The notes under the pieces are model-generated. The model was not told where the DNA came from and did no database searches. It worked only from the letters and a program-made list of their open reading frames with translations. From contig JAHDCF010000002.1 in assembly GCA_020630015.1 (NCBI GenBank), forward strand, positions 13,505 to 77,504: a stretch of 64,000 nucleotides of DNA, in the 5' to 3' direction. Positions 1 to 8,122 of this stretch are shown one piece after another. Made by a program: the position numbers and the translations under genes. Position 1 is the stretch's first letter. Every line of letters begins with the position of its first letter. Source of the stretch: Planktomarina sp. GTDB lineage: Bacteria; Pseudomonadota; Alphaproteobacteria; Rhodobacterales; Rhodobacteraceae.

Positions 1-515
1 ATCTCAACCTTCATGTTTTTGGATTTTTTCTGGATCAGGGTCTGCGTGGCCAAAACATGCTCAACCTCAGACGTGCCGATGCCGTGGGCCAAAGCGCCGA
101 ATGCGCCGTGGGTGGCTGTGTGACTGTCGCCGCACACAACGGTCATGCCGGGCAATGTCCAGCCTTGTTCAGGGCCAACGATGTGCACGATGCCTTGGCG
201 GATGTCGTTCACTGGGTAATAGACCACACCGAATTCTTTGGCGTTTTTATCCAGCGCTTCCACCTGAATGCGGGATTCTTCGTTGTCGATGCCATCTTCA
301 CGGTCCCACGTGGTGGGAACGTTGTGATCTGGCACGGCGATGGTTTTTTCGGGTGCGCGAACCTTGCGCCCGGCCATGCGCAATCCTTCGAAGGCTTGGG
401 GGCTGGTCACCTCGTGCACCAGATGACGGTCGATATAAAGCAGGCAAGTGCCATCATCGGCCTCATGCGCAACATGCGCGTCCCAGATTTTGTCATAAAG
501 CGTTTTGCCAGCCAT
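1..515 (-). CDS. leuC: 3-isopropylmalate dehydratase large subunit (partial, C-terminus outside window)
   Basis: This is the N-terminal 171 residues of LeuC, the aconitase-family subunit that with LeuD isomerises 2- to 3-isopropylmalate in cytosolic leucine biosynthesis. The protein starts [14 protein letters not shown] and carries the family motifs [20 protein letters not shown] near residue 27, IVGPEQG near 112 and [20 protein letters not shown] near 128. The last visible residues are still in frame, so the gene runs off the left edge, and the Fe-S cysteines that lie further on are not visible. The start is the ATG at 515, at the family's usual N-terminus. Confidence 0.95.
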   Translation of the reverse strand, partial: MAGKTLYDKIWDAHVAHEADDGTCLLYIDRHLVHEVTSPQAFEGLRMAGRKVRAPEKTIAVPDHNVPTTWDREDGIDNEESRIQVEALDKNAKEFGVVYYPVNDIRQGIVHIVGPEQGWTLPGMTVVCGDSHTATHGAFGALAHGIGTSEVEHVLATQTLIQKKSKNMKVE

Positions 516-557
516 GTCATAGCCCCCATAGAGTCGGGGAAGAAATAGCCTTGCCCC

Positions 558-806
558 TTACCCGGCGCAACCCAAGAGGCCGGCAGGAAGCACCAGCCAA
601 GCACCATTGGCATAAAGTTCTTTCACAAACCCCGGTTTGTCGGATTGCAGAGACAAGCCAATCCAAGGATCAGCGGTGATCGCCGCATGATCTGGAATGT
701 GCGCTGGCCCGATCACAAGGGCGGTGGGGGCCTGTTCTGTGATCAGCATGACGAGGGCCAGAAGGGCCAACCATGCGGCAGGCAAAACCATGATTGTACC
801 CAGCAT
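558..806 (-). CDS. small membrane protein upstream of leuC
   Basis: This is an 82-residue protein with one hydrophobic segment near the N-terminus (about residues 4-24), then a short soluble part ending FVKELYANGAWLVLPAGLLGCAG. It lies directly upstream of leuC on the same strand, 42 bases before the leuC start, so the two are probably cotranscribed. I do not recognise a named family. The start is uncertain: ATG 806 lacks a clear ribosome site. The frame stays open upstream through a very GC-rich stretch with a run of seven identical bases (about 854-860) to further ATG codons near 917 and 926, which would overlap the neighbouring gene. No catalytic motif is seen. Confidence 0.6.
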   Translation of the reverse strand: MLGTIMVLPAAWLALLALVMLITEQAPTALVIGPAHIPDHAAITADPWIGLSLQSDKPGFVKELYANGAWLVLPAGLLGCAG

Positions 807-900
807 TTGAGGGATGCGCCGGAAACGCGGGGTGGGGGCCTTGCGCCCGCCCCGGGGGGGCGGTTCGGGCGCATCCCGGTGGTTCCCACCGAGAAGAGAT

Positions 901-1941
901 TTAGTAGTCAAATACATGTTCGACATCACTGGATGACAACAAAATTGAAAGCGCGGCCATGTCCATAATATCAAGGGTCCGTTTATCGCCATACCCCTGA
1001 CGTATCTGGCCCCAATCCGTCTCCGAAGGCATGTTCGCGTCAACGATACTTGCCACCATGATTTCGTTATTCCCCGCAATCTCGATAAATGCGGCACCCG
1101 CCACCGCCAAATCCATCATCAGGTGGGTCAGCTCGCGATATCTTGGTGTTTCGATAATGATCCCTTCGGGAACCTCCTCAATCACCTTTACCTTTGGAAA
1201 TTTCGTCAATTGATCGACGCTTAAGCCTTTCACAACCATCCGAAGGGTCAACTCATCCTTGCCGGTGGCAGCAACAGCATTCGCAATCGCACCTGCATAG
1301 ATTGACTTGAACCCATTTTCCAAACCAAGTGCCACGCGGCGTTCCCAATTGCGGAAACCCTTTGCATCTGCCCCACGCAATTCGGCATTTGCTGCGAGGA
1401 AGTCCCATTTGTACCACGGCACTTGATGCAGGAAATCGGCATAGTCACGGGCCTGTCTGGTCGACAACTTGTCCAGTTCCGCGTGATCCGCGCCGCGCAC
1501 CCACGTGGCGGCACGCCCCAGAGTTTCCTCATATGCCGCTTTGGCCAGCCATTCGGCGGTAAAGCTGACCCCAATCACATAAACCATTTGCATGGTCGCG
1601 CCGCGATCACCGTGCAAGCTGTCTGCCAGTTCGGTCAGCTTACAAAGTGACGACCAGAATTCGCCGACACTGCGTAAAAATGCATAGTGATGCGGGTCAC
1701 CTGTTTCCAAAACCTTGGCGTAATCATCATAGGCGTTCACGATGTGCCATTCGGGGTACGTCAGCAACGTGCGCAACTCGGCGCGTTGGTGTTCCGTACC
1801 AACAATCGGTGCGGGCGCAGACCCGGCTGGTCCGGGGCCGCGACAGGCCAGTTCATTGCGGGCCACCGGCACCAACAGCAAGACCACCAGAAACACTAGG
1901 GCCAGAACCAGCCCCGCCGCCCAACGCAACAGGCGCATCAT
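901..1941 (-). CDS. membrane-anchored protein of unknown function in flavin-oxidase cluster
   Basis: This 346-residue protein has one N-terminal membrane anchor (about residues 5-28, LVLALVFLVVLLLVPVA). A mostly helical soluble domain follows, predicted to be outside the membrane. It is rich in aromatic and histidine residues (LLTYPEWHIVNAYDDYAKVL near 60; HHYAFLRSVGEFW near 85; FLHQVPWYKWDFLAAN near 165). I do not recognise the family. The start is ATG 1941, which overlaps the TGA of the gene before it (ATGA), so translation is probably coupled. It is the last of three minus-strand genes beginning with the Tat-type flavin oxidase at 3831. A partner role in a periplasmic redox module is inference from position only. 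Confidence 0.8.
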   Translation of the reverse strand: MMRLLRWAAGLVLALVFLVVLLLVPVARNELACRGPGPAGSAPAPIVGTEHQRAELRTLLTYPEWHIVNAYDDYAKVLETGDPHHYAFLRSVGEFWSSLCKLTELADSLHGDRGATMQMVYVIGVSFTAEWLAKAAYEETLGRAATWVRGADHAELDKLSTRQARDYADFLHQVPWYKWDFLAANAELRGADAKGFRNWERRVALGLENGFKSIYAGAIANAVAATGKDELTLRMVVKGLSVDQLTKFPKVKVIEEVPEGIIIETPRYRELTHLMMDLAVAGAAFIEIAGNNEIMVASIVDANMPSETDWGQIRQGYGDKRTLDIMDMAALSILLSSSDVEHVFDY

Positions 1942-2342
1942 TTGTTTGCCCACCGCAGACCTGAAAACAGGGCAAACCCGCCAAGCCCAATATGTGGCAT
2001 ATTGGCCGCGATCCGCCCAAACGACAGGCTGAACCCAAGGCTTTCGTTTGTAAAAATGGCGAGGTCCAAAAAGCCATAGGCGGTGAAAATGCCAAAAACG
2101 CCATCGGCCAGATAAAGCGCCCCAAACAGGATCAGAAACGTCCGTGCGGCGCGGTGACTGATCAAACCCGCCGCCAGGGCCCAAAGGGCAGAGGCCAGAT
2201 GCAAACTGTCATCAAACACATCCAAGGCAAAGATGCCGAACGTCAGACCGTTTTCATCTGTCATTCCGGGGATGTAATTTAGGGCCGACACAAACAGCAG
2301 GATTGCGAAATAGGCAAAAGAAATTTTGCGAAGTAACGTCAT
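1938..2342 (-). CDS. four-helix membrane protein, DUF4383-like
   Basis: This 134-residue, almost entirely hydrophobic protein has about four membrane spans. It shows patterns that resemble the DUF4383 family: NYIPG near residue 22, FALDVFDDSLHLASALWALAAG near 37, and a GFALF ending. It starts at ATG 2342, only four bases after the stop of the flavin oxidase gene, and its TGA overlaps the next start (ATGA). It is therefore the middle member of a tight three-gene operon. The conserved Asp, His and Gly residues in the second span are the only candidate functional residues. Its function is unknown; a quinone- or heme-linked role would be speculation. The DUF4383 call rests on pattern resemblance, not on a search. 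Confidence 0.75.
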   Translation of the reverse strand: MTLLRKISFAYFAILLFVSALNYIPGMTDENGLTFGIFALDVFDDSLHLASALWALAAGLISHRAARTFLILFGALYLADGVFGIFTAYGFLDLAIFTNESLGFSLSFGRIAANMPHIGLGGFALFSGLRWANK

Positions 2343-2346
2343 GGCT

Positions 2347-3831
2347 TTAAACCTTTCCAATATACTGATCCCACAGATTGTTGCGAAACGTGCGTTCGGG
2401 ATCGATGCTGCGTTTGAAATCGGCAAAGCCCGCGGCACCAGAATAACAGCGCCTAAACTGTTCAACGGTTGGATGCTGGCGATACGGCAAATAATATGCA
2501 CCCCCAATGCCGATGATACCGTCGACCAAGTTTCGGGTCATGCGGGCCATATCAGCTTCGCCGCGCTGGGTTAGCTCTTGGCTAAAGCTCATGACTGCGG
2601 CAATGCGCGGCACGGGCGCATAGGCAAGAATACTGTCTGGGTCGCGATCCACAAATCGCAAGGTCACGTTCAGAAATTCCTGAAAGCTGGCTGGAATAAC
2701 ACGGCGGCAGATTTCAAGAAATTCTGGAAAGCGATCGGGGCTGACAAAATATTCATGCAAAATGTCCACGCGTTCCGGATTGCGATCATCCAATGTGACC
2801 ACCGGTTCATTGATCAAAGAATTGCGGGTTGCATCGCCGCCCATCATTGGGCCAACCTCACTTTCAACCCACCAACGAAAACGTTTCATCCGTTCATTGC
2901 CCAATTGGCTGCGATATAGGCGACTGGCGATGTGGGACGTGGCCCCAGAGCCAGCCGCGGGTGGAAGATCGGTTTGATCTTCGGCGTCTCGATATGTGAT
3001 CAACAAAGCCTGCTCAAAGAAATTGGCGCGATCCACGTTCAGCCGCCCATAAGCCATGTTCACGGCAGGATCGGCCAAGGCATCTGTAAATTCTGTACCG
3101 AATTCTTTGGCATCAAATTCTTCAAATGTTGGGGTCAGGCGTTTGTTTTTAGCCATTTCGACCGTCAGTGATGTGATGGCACCGATCAAGCCATATCCCC
3201 CCATCGCATGGCGAAACAGATCGGCATTTTGGCTGCGTGATGCGGTGACCAGATCACCCGATGGCAGAACCATTTCAACTTCGCGCACGGTGGCACCCAT
3301 TGGGCCAAGTGGCGCAGGCCAGCCATGGGCATTCACCGAAAACGTGGCCGCAACACCAAAATCGTTGTTGGACTGCATAACCTTTGGGGAAAAGCCGGCT
3401 GGATCAAGCGTTTTGATAACTTCGGACCAGCGCGCGCCCGCATGCACCTTATAAAGGCCGTTGGCCTTATCCAATTCCACAGTGCCATTGTTGAAGGTAA
3501 CAGCGCGCCCATCACGTGGGATGGCTTGCCCGCCCATCGAATGTCGCGCGGCCCCAATGTTGAAAGCGCGCCCTTCATTTTGGGCCGCTTTGATTTCTGC
3601 GCGCACGGCATCAACCGTGGCATTGCCCAGATCGGTTTCGATGCGGGTGTGTTTGAATATCGGGGTTGGGTTCAGTTCGCTTGCGTCATTCAGGATCGAA
3701 CCGTCCATCGGGGTGGAAAGATTTGTGGTTCCGTCTTGCGTGGGAAGATGCCCACGGAAACGGTTTGCTGCAATTGCCCCTAGGGCGGCTGCACCACCAA
3801 CCAACAATGCACGCCGAGAAAAATTTGCCAT
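2347..3831 (-). CDS. Tat-exported FAD-linked oxidase (VAO/aldonolactone oxidase type)
   Basis: This 494-residue protein begins with a twin-arginine-like signal (FSRRALLVGGAAALGA), so it is probably exported folded. Residues about 65-210 form a VAO-type FAD-binding domain, with the pyrophosphate loop NIGAARHSMGGQ near 97 and VNAHGWPAPLGP near 167. The C-terminal half resembles the D-arabinono-1,4-lactone oxidase domain and ends in the family-like NLWDQYIGK. Relatives oxidise aldonolactones or sugar alcohols with oxygen or cytochrome as acceptor; the substrate here is unknown. It is the first gene of a three-gene operon with two membrane-linked proteins. It is divergent from a SOUL-domain gene across a 130-base gap that holds a perfect palindrome. 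Confidence 0.88.
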   Translation of the reverse strand: MANFSRRALLVGGAAALGAIAANRFRGHLPTQDGTTNLSTPMDGSILNDASELNPTPIFKHTRIETDLGNATVDAVRAEIKAAQNEGRAFNIGAARHSMGGQAIPRDGRAVTFNNGTVELDKANGLYKVHAGARWSEVIKTLDPAGFSPKVMQSNNDFGVAATFSVNAHGWPAPLGPMGATVREVEMVLPSGDLVTASRSQNADLFRHAMGGYGLIGAITSLTVEMAKNKRLTPTFEEFDAKEFGTEFTDALADPAVNMAYGRLNVDRANFFEQALLITYRDAEDQTDLPPAAGSGATSHIASRLYRSQLGNERMKRFRWWVESEVGPMMGGDATRNSLINEPVVTLDDRNPERVDILHEYFVSPDRFPEFLEICRRVIPASFQEFLNVTLRFVDRDPDSILAYAPVPRIAAVMSFSQELTQRGEADMARMTRNLVDGIIGIGGAYYLPYRQHPTVEQFRRCYSGAAGFADFKRSIDPERTFRNNLWDQYIGKV

Positions 3832-3866
3832 TCAAACATCTTTCATTTGTCCTGCAAAGACATATT

Positions 3867-3879
3867 TGAACAATGTTCA
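3867..3879. promoter_or_regulatory. 13-bp perfect palindrome in divergent promoter region
   Basis: TGAACA-A-TGTTCA lies between the flavin-oxidase operon (start 3831, minus) and the SOUL-domain gene (start 3962, plus). Read on the minus strand it falls between TTGCAT and a TATG-like hexamer about 17-18 bases apart, so it could occupy the spacer of a sigma-70-type promoter for the oxidase operon. It is a candidate operator for joint control of both directions. The binding protein is unknown and the promoter call is inference. Confidence 0.4.
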
Positions 3880-3961
3880 CAAATGCAAGGGTAAATTTTG
3901 ATAAATGATCCAATTCGTGGATCCATACGTTAAAACACAGAAGAATTTCAGGAGGTTGAGC

Positions 3962-4552
3962 ATGTTTACACGACGTAAAATTGTTTTGGCGGCGGCAGCT
4001 GCGGCGGCAACCGTAGGGGCGCAAATGACATTTGCTCAGGAATATCGCGGTTATGAAATGCCACCTTATCGCGTTGTAAAAACCATGGATGGGGCCGAAG
4101 TGCGCCAATACGGGCCACATCTTTTGGCAGAGGTTCGGGTGTCAGGCTCCCGCAGTTCTGCGGCAAATCGTGGGTTCCGGACGTTGGCAAATTACATTTT
4201 TGGTGGAAACGCCAAAGGTGAAAAAATTGCGATGACGGTTCCCGTGGCGCAGACAAAAATCGGCGATGGGTGGGTTGTCAGTTTTATGATGCCGTCCCGA
4301 TATACACGGGCAACCCTTCCCAAAGCACAAACAGATGCCATTCGCTTTTTGGATCAAACCGGTGATCTGCAAATCGTGCGAAGTTTCAGTGGCATTGTTG
4401 GTGGCAAGTTACCGGCGCAAACGGATGCATTGCGGAAGATTGCAGATCAGGCTGGCCTGCAAATTACCGGTTCACCCAAGTATTATTTTTACGACGATCC
4501 GTTCACAGCCCCCTGGAAGCGCCGCAACGAGGTGGCCTTTTCGCTGAAATAA
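3962..4552 (+). CDS. exported SOUL-family heme-binding protein
   Basis: This 196-residue protein starts with TRRKIVLAAAAAAA, a signal peptide with a double arginine, and AQA-like cleavage near residue 21 (TFAQEYRGYEMPPYRV). The mature part is a SOUL/HBP domain: YRVVKTMDGAEVRQYGPHLLAEV at the front, GEKIAMTVPVAQTK in the middle, MMPSRYTRATLPKA, and a C-terminal YDDPFTAPWKRRNEVAF. SOUL proteins bind heme or tetrapyrroles in a surface groove. The start is set by AGGAGG at 3950-3955. The gene is divergent from the flavin-oxidase cluster, which suggests a shared periplasmic redox or heme role, though this is inferred only from position. Confidence 0.9.
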   Translation: MFTRRKIVLAAAAAAATVGAQMTFAQEYRGYEMPPYRVVKTMDGAEVRQYGPHLLAEVRVSGSRSSAANRGFRTLANYIFGGNAKGEKIAMTVPVAQTKIGDGWVVSFMMPSRYTRATLPKAQTDAIRFLDQTGDLQIVRSFSGIVGGKLPAQTDALRKIADQAGLQITGSPKYYFYDDPFTAPWKRRNEVAFSLK

Positions 4553-4602
4553 TTGAAAAGTGACTTGTCAGGTTAGACACAACGCGGTTCAATTCGGGGG
4601 CA

Positions 4603-5949
4603 ATGGAACAAGAAACAACCCTTGAAACCGACGACGCCCCGGTTGTGTCCGATACGGATGCCACCGGAACAGAGGCGACCACACAAGATGTCGCCAAAAC
4701 ACTGTTTGAAGAGGGGCAAAGTTTTCTCGACCGTCTTATGACACCGTGGAGCCTTTATCAGCTGGGTATTGCGCTGGGCCTTATTGTTTTGGCGTGGTGC
4801 ATTCATCGTGTCTTTGGTCCGCGCATTCCCGTGCGGGAAGGGGATGGTGTGCCCCGTTGGAAGGCGGGTATAAACGCCACCTTGCGCAGCCGCCTTGGTT
4901 GGATCGCTTTTGTTGTGATGATTTGGGTATTGGTCTTTGCGATGCGCCAACTGACTTGGCCATCCCGATCCTATCTATTGGCTGTGATTGGGAATTTGGC
5001 AACGGCACTTTTGATTGTTTCGTTGGCCACACAGTTGATCAAAAATGGGTTTTTACGACGCCTCGTCACCTATGGGGCGTGGGCATGGGTTACCCTGCGT
5101 ATCCTTGGCCTGACGACAGAGGCGACGGCGCTTTTGGAATCCATGGCGATTGAGATCGGCGATACACGCATTTCATTGTGGCTGGTTCTGCAGGCGATTG
5201 TGACGTTGGGTGTGTTCTTTGCCGCGGCGCGGTTCATTTCGGTGAACACATCTGAACAAGTGCAGCGCAACGAAGATATCTCTCCGTCTATGCGGGTTTT
5301 GATCATCAAGGTTCTGCAAGTATTGCTGTATGGCGGGGCCTTTTTCATTGGGCTGAAGGCGATTGGATTTGATCTGTCGGGGCTTGCGATCCTGTCGGGG
5401 GCCATTGGGGTTGGTCTGGGGTTTGGCTTGCAAAAGGTGGTGTCGAACCTTGTGTCGGGTGTGATCATCCTTTTGGACAAATCCATCAAACCGGGTGATG
5501 TCATCAGCCTTGGGGATACCTTTGGTTGGATCAATGCCCTTGGGGCACGATACGTCAGTGTTGTGACACGGGATGGTCGGGAATATTTAATCCCGAACGA
5601 AGATTTGATTACCGGCCAAGTGGTGAATTGGTCCCATTCAAATGATTTGGTGCGTTTGGATATCCACTTTGGCACGGCTTATGGGGATGATCCCCATCAC
5701 GTGCGAAAACTGGCGATTGAGGCGGCAAAATCCGTTGACCGGGTTTTGTCTTACAAAGACCCCGTGTGCCATATCGTTGGATTTGGTGACAGCAGCGTGG
5801 ATTATGTTTTGCGGTTTTGGATCACGGATCCAACGGGGGGTCTGACCAATATTCGTGGCAACGTTTATCTTGCGCTTTGGGATACATTCCGAAGCCACAA
5901 TATCAATATTCCATTCCCGCAACGGGAGGTTAGGATGCTGGACGATTAA
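4603..5949 (+). CDS. MscS-family mechanosensitive ion channel
   Basis: This 448-residue inner-membrane channel protein has an acidic cytoplasmic N-terminus (residues 1-45), about four N-terminal spans, a pore-lining helix and a cytoplasmic MscS beta domain. The pore region shows the signature GVGLGFGLQKVVSNLVSGVIILLDKSIKPGDVI (split across residues about 267-300), then GWINALGARYVSVVTRDGREYLIPNEDLI. Such channels release solutes during hypo-osmotic shock. It is longer than E. coli MscS (286 aa), as many alphaproteobacterial paralogues are. It follows the SOUL gene by 50 bases and converges with the XRE gene, overlapping its stop by four bases. Confidence 0.95.
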   Translation: MEQETTLETDDAPVVSDTDATGTEATTQDVAKTLFEEGQSFLDRLMTPWSLYQLGIALGLIVLAWCIHRVFGPRIPVREGDGVPRWKAGINATLRSRLGWIAFVVMIWVLVFAMRQLTWPSRSYLLAVIGNLATALLIVSLATQLIKNGFLRRLVTYGAWAWVTLRILGLTTEATALLESMAIEIGDTRISLWLVLQAIVTLGVFFAAARFISVNTSEQVQRNEDISPSMRVLIIKVLQVLLYGGAFFIGLKAIGFDLSGLAILSGAIGVGLGFGLQKVVSNLVSGVIILLDKSIKPGDVISLGDTFGWINALGARYVSVVTRDGREYLIPNEDLITGQVVNWSHSNDLVRLDIHFGTAYGDDPHHVRKLAIEAAKSVDRVLSYKDPVCHIVGFGDSSVDYVLRFWITDPTGGLTNIRGNVYLALWDTFRSHNINIPFPQREVRMLDD

Positions 5950-6149
5950 GGTTCAAATTCCAACAGGTCCCCCGGCTGACAATTCAGTTCCTTGCAAATT
6001 TTTTCCAGCGTTTCAAAGCGCACACCTTTCACTTTGCCAGATTTCAAAAGGCTGAGGTTTGCTTCGGTGATCCCAACTTTTTCAGCAAGATCTTTGGATT
6101 TCATCTTGCGGTGCGCCAACATAACATCAAGGCGGACAATTATAGGCAT
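5946..6149 (-). CDS. mini XRE-type HTH regulator (YozG-like)
   Basis: This 67-residue protein consists almost only of a Cro/CI helix-turn-helix: MPIIVRLDVMLAHRKMKSKDLAEKVGITEANLSLLKSGKVKGVRFETL, then a short tail CKELNCQPGDLLEFEP. It matches the small regulators encoded beside DUF2975 membrane proteins (the Bacillus yoaS-yozG arrangement). The start is ATG 6149, overlapping the TAA of the DUF2975 gene before it (TAATG), so its synthesis is probably coupled to that membrane protein. A likely role is DNA-binding control of its own operon, possibly tethered or titrated by the membrane partners. That control model is inference. Confidence 0.92.
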   Translation of the reverse strand: MPIIVRLDVMLAHRKMKSKDLAEKVGITEANLSLLKSGKVKGVRFETLEKICKELNCQPGDLLEFEP

Positions 6150-6763
6150 TACACGAAACTCTCGTTCTCTTTTTGAAGTCGAAATCCTTCTTGAAAGACC
6201 CAACCGATTAACCAAAACCCGACACCGCAAAGGGCCAAGGAAATATCGCCCGGATCATATTCAAACCTGGGCCCTATGAACGGCCTACCCATGGACAGCC
6301 CTTTGTCAGTGACAAGGCTTTCTCCTGTATTGTTCCACGTGGCGATCACGTGATCCAAAGAGGCAAACACAGTATCGCCAACCATCGCCAACACCAAAAA
6401 CATACCAAAATATTTGATCGCCCTGCATGTGCTTTCCTGAAAATATTCCCCTGATCGCATGCAATACAAAAGCCTTAGTCCAAAATAGAATGCGGCGGAG
6501 CCAAGGGCAATGACAATGAGCCAAAGTGAAAACAGTGCAATTCTAATCGGAAGTGTGATTTCCATATGATTTTCAACAATACGCCATCGCAGCAATCTGT
6601 CCGTCCAAGAAATTTCAAAAGCATATGTAGTGGCCTGATATATCCAATAAAACCAAAAACAAATCGCAGCTATGAACAAGATCATTGCTGTCAAACGGAT
6701 TCGATGTTCCAGGGATCGCTTTTGATTTTGCTTCGTGGCCGTATCATTGGTTTTCTGGGGCAT
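6149..6763 (-). CDS. DUF2975 membrane protein (second copy)
   Basis: This 204-residue protein has four predicted membrane spans (about residues 28-48, 75-97, 113-135 and 172-193). It has the DUF2975 layout: a span, an extracytoplasmic loop, paired middle spans with RLLYCMRSGEYFQESTCRAIKYFG, and a final span ending QEGFRLQKENESFV. The ending closely resembles that of the upstream paralogue (ENKEFV), marking the two as related copies. It starts at ATG 6763, overlapping the preceding TAA by one base, and overlaps the XRE gene by one base. The three genes therefore form one tightly coupled unit. Function in the family is not established; pairing with a mini XRE regulator suggests sensing or anti-regulator activity. 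Confidence 0.88.
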   Translation of the reverse strand: MPQKTNDTATKQNQKRSLEHRIRLTAMILFIAAICFWFYWIYQATTYAFEISWTDRLLRWRIVENHMEITLPIRIALFSLWLIVIALGSAAFYFGLRLLYCMRSGEYFQESTCRAIKYFGMFLVLAMVGDTVFASLDHVIATWNNTGESLVTDKGLSMGRPFIGPRFEYDPGDISLALCGVGFWLIGWVFQEGFRLQKENESFV

Positions 6764-7293
6764 TAGACGAATTCCTTATTTTCTTGCAGGATTTTTGCCG
6801 ATTCAATTTGCAAAAAGCCCAGTAAGACAAATCCAAGTCCGAAAAAGAAAATGGTGACAGTTTCCATTCCCCAATACCAAGATCTGGCTAAAGGTGGCCG
6901 ATCGGTGAGGGGCCAAATGAGATCAAGTTCAAGGTTGTATGCGATGTTTCCACATAACGTTGCCAGACACGTCGCAAGCCCGATGGCGATCACAGGCCAT
7001 TGGGTTGAAGGTTCGAACATGCGGCCTTGATAAACGCGCAGCGCCCCAAAGATGGCAAATGCAAAGCCAATCAAGCCAATAATCGCCGTCGGCATCCACA
7101 TAAAAAAGAGGCTATTTCGAATTTTTGTTGTGATTAACGCAGGATCAATCCCGTAAACGTTGGCTGTATGATCCAACTTGATGAATCTAACTTCGAACAA
7201 ACCCCAAACAACCTCATACAAATAATAAATGGTCCAAATTGAAAGCCCAATGATCAAAATCAATGAAATCAATTCTATTCGTTTCTGTCGCAC
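6763..7293 (-). CDS. DUF2975-like membrane protein (first copy)
   Basis: This 176-residue protein has four predicted spans. Short loops include GALRVYQGRMFEPSTQWPVIAIG near residue 90, at the place where DUF2975 proteins have the RxxxGxxF region. It ends IESAKILQENKEFV, like its downstream neighbour. It opens the three-gene operon DUF2975-DUF2975-XRE. The start is GTG 7293, placed by AGGA at 7300-7304 on the minus strand. Sequence divergence between the copies is high, so duplication is old or one copy was acquired separately. Function unknown. Confidence 0.8.
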   Translation of the reverse strand: MRQKRIELISLILIIGLSIWTIYYLYEVVWGLFEVRFIKLDHTANVYGIDPALITTKIRNSLFFMWMPTAIIGLIGFAFAIFGALRVYQGRMFEPSTQWPVIAIGLATCLATLCGNIAYNLELDLIWPLTDRPPLARSWYWGMETVTIFFFGLGFVLLGFLQIESAKILQENKEFV

Positions 7294-7496
7294 GATAATT
7301 TCCTCTTGTCAGATAGTAATTATTGTTTTACAGAAAGAATATGTTGTCAATATCAATCATAATTCTCTTGTGGGATCAGCCCATATTGCTTCAGCAAGCT
7401 GAACAAAACTGTATGCCGCGACCGTACCTTGAAACGATCCATGTTCCGGAATGTGAAGAGGTTACGGCACGCCCAATGGTGTGAAAGTCAACTTAA

Positions 7497-8036
7497 ATGA
7501 AGCGATTTTGGTTGATCCCTTTATGTGTTTTGTCGGTTGCTGTTGGGTGCGCCTATGTGAACATGCCCACGGCGTTGGCGCTAAAGAATATTGATCGCGC
7601 TGATTTTGATTTTGCGCATGCTGGCATTCGCATGACCGCTCCTAAAAACATTCGTGTTTTTGATGATCGGATCGCCGTGATTGTGGCTGTGTCGCACGAA
7701 GGATTGGCAAAGCCCGAAAAGCGGCGCTTCCCAATTCAGGTTATCCAAGCGAACAACACTTGGACATTTAAGGCGGATCCCAAAAGCATTCCTGAGATAA
7801 CGCGGTTGCAGGCGCTTTCACGTGAATGGATTGCGCAGGGCAAAGAAGGGATAAATGACCGGTATTGGCTTCAATACGATGGCTGCCGAACCGGTCATGT
7901 TGATATGCGTCAAAGGATTACAGTCTTTGTAAAATGGCAAAAGGATGGGGATTATAAACCCATATTGACGCATGTGCCTTTGCACCTTTTGGCCAAGGGA
8001 ATTGGTGCCAAGGATATCCCACTTTGTAAGCCTTAA
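7497..8036 (+). CDS. putative lipoprotein of unknown function
   Basis: This 179-residue protein has a short positively charged start (MKRFW), a hydrophobic stretch and a lipobox-like SVAVGC with Cys18, suggesting a lipid anchor. The Ala at -3 is a weak match to the lipobox consensus. The mature domain begins with VNMPTALALKNIDRADFDFAHAGIRMTAP and looks beta-rich (IRVFDDRIAVIVAVS, TWTFKADPKSI, RITVFVKWQKDGDYKPI). It has two further cysteines (DGCRTGH and the C-terminal PLCKP) that could form a disulfide. I do not recognise the family. It stands alone between the DUF2975 operon and rsfS and is likely monocistronic. Confidence 0.8.
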   Translation: MKRFWLIPLCVLSVAVGCAYVNMPTALALKNIDRADFDFAHAGIRMTAPKNIRVFDDRIAVIVAVSHEGLAKPEKRRFPIQVIQANNTWTFKADPKSIPEITRLQALSREWIAQGKEGINDRYWLQYDGCRTGHVDMRQRITVFVKWQKDGDYKPILTHVPLHLLAKGIGAKDIPLCKP

Positions 8037-8122
8037 GCGCAGAATTTCAGGAGCGCGAGAATGGTTGAGGAATCTCCCCGAGGGTGTTAATCTTATCCCA
8101 TGGGTGATCTGCCCAAAACCAC

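Noticed and set aside
877-891. Hairpin CGGTGG-TTC-CCACCG as terminator of the three-gene oxidase operon
   Set aside because: The stem is short and is followed on the minus strand by GC-rich sequence without a T-run.
5070-5675. A 201-codon open frame opposite the MscS gene
   Set aside because: The MscS reading frame contains all family motifs across this stretch; the antisense frame has no recognisable domain.
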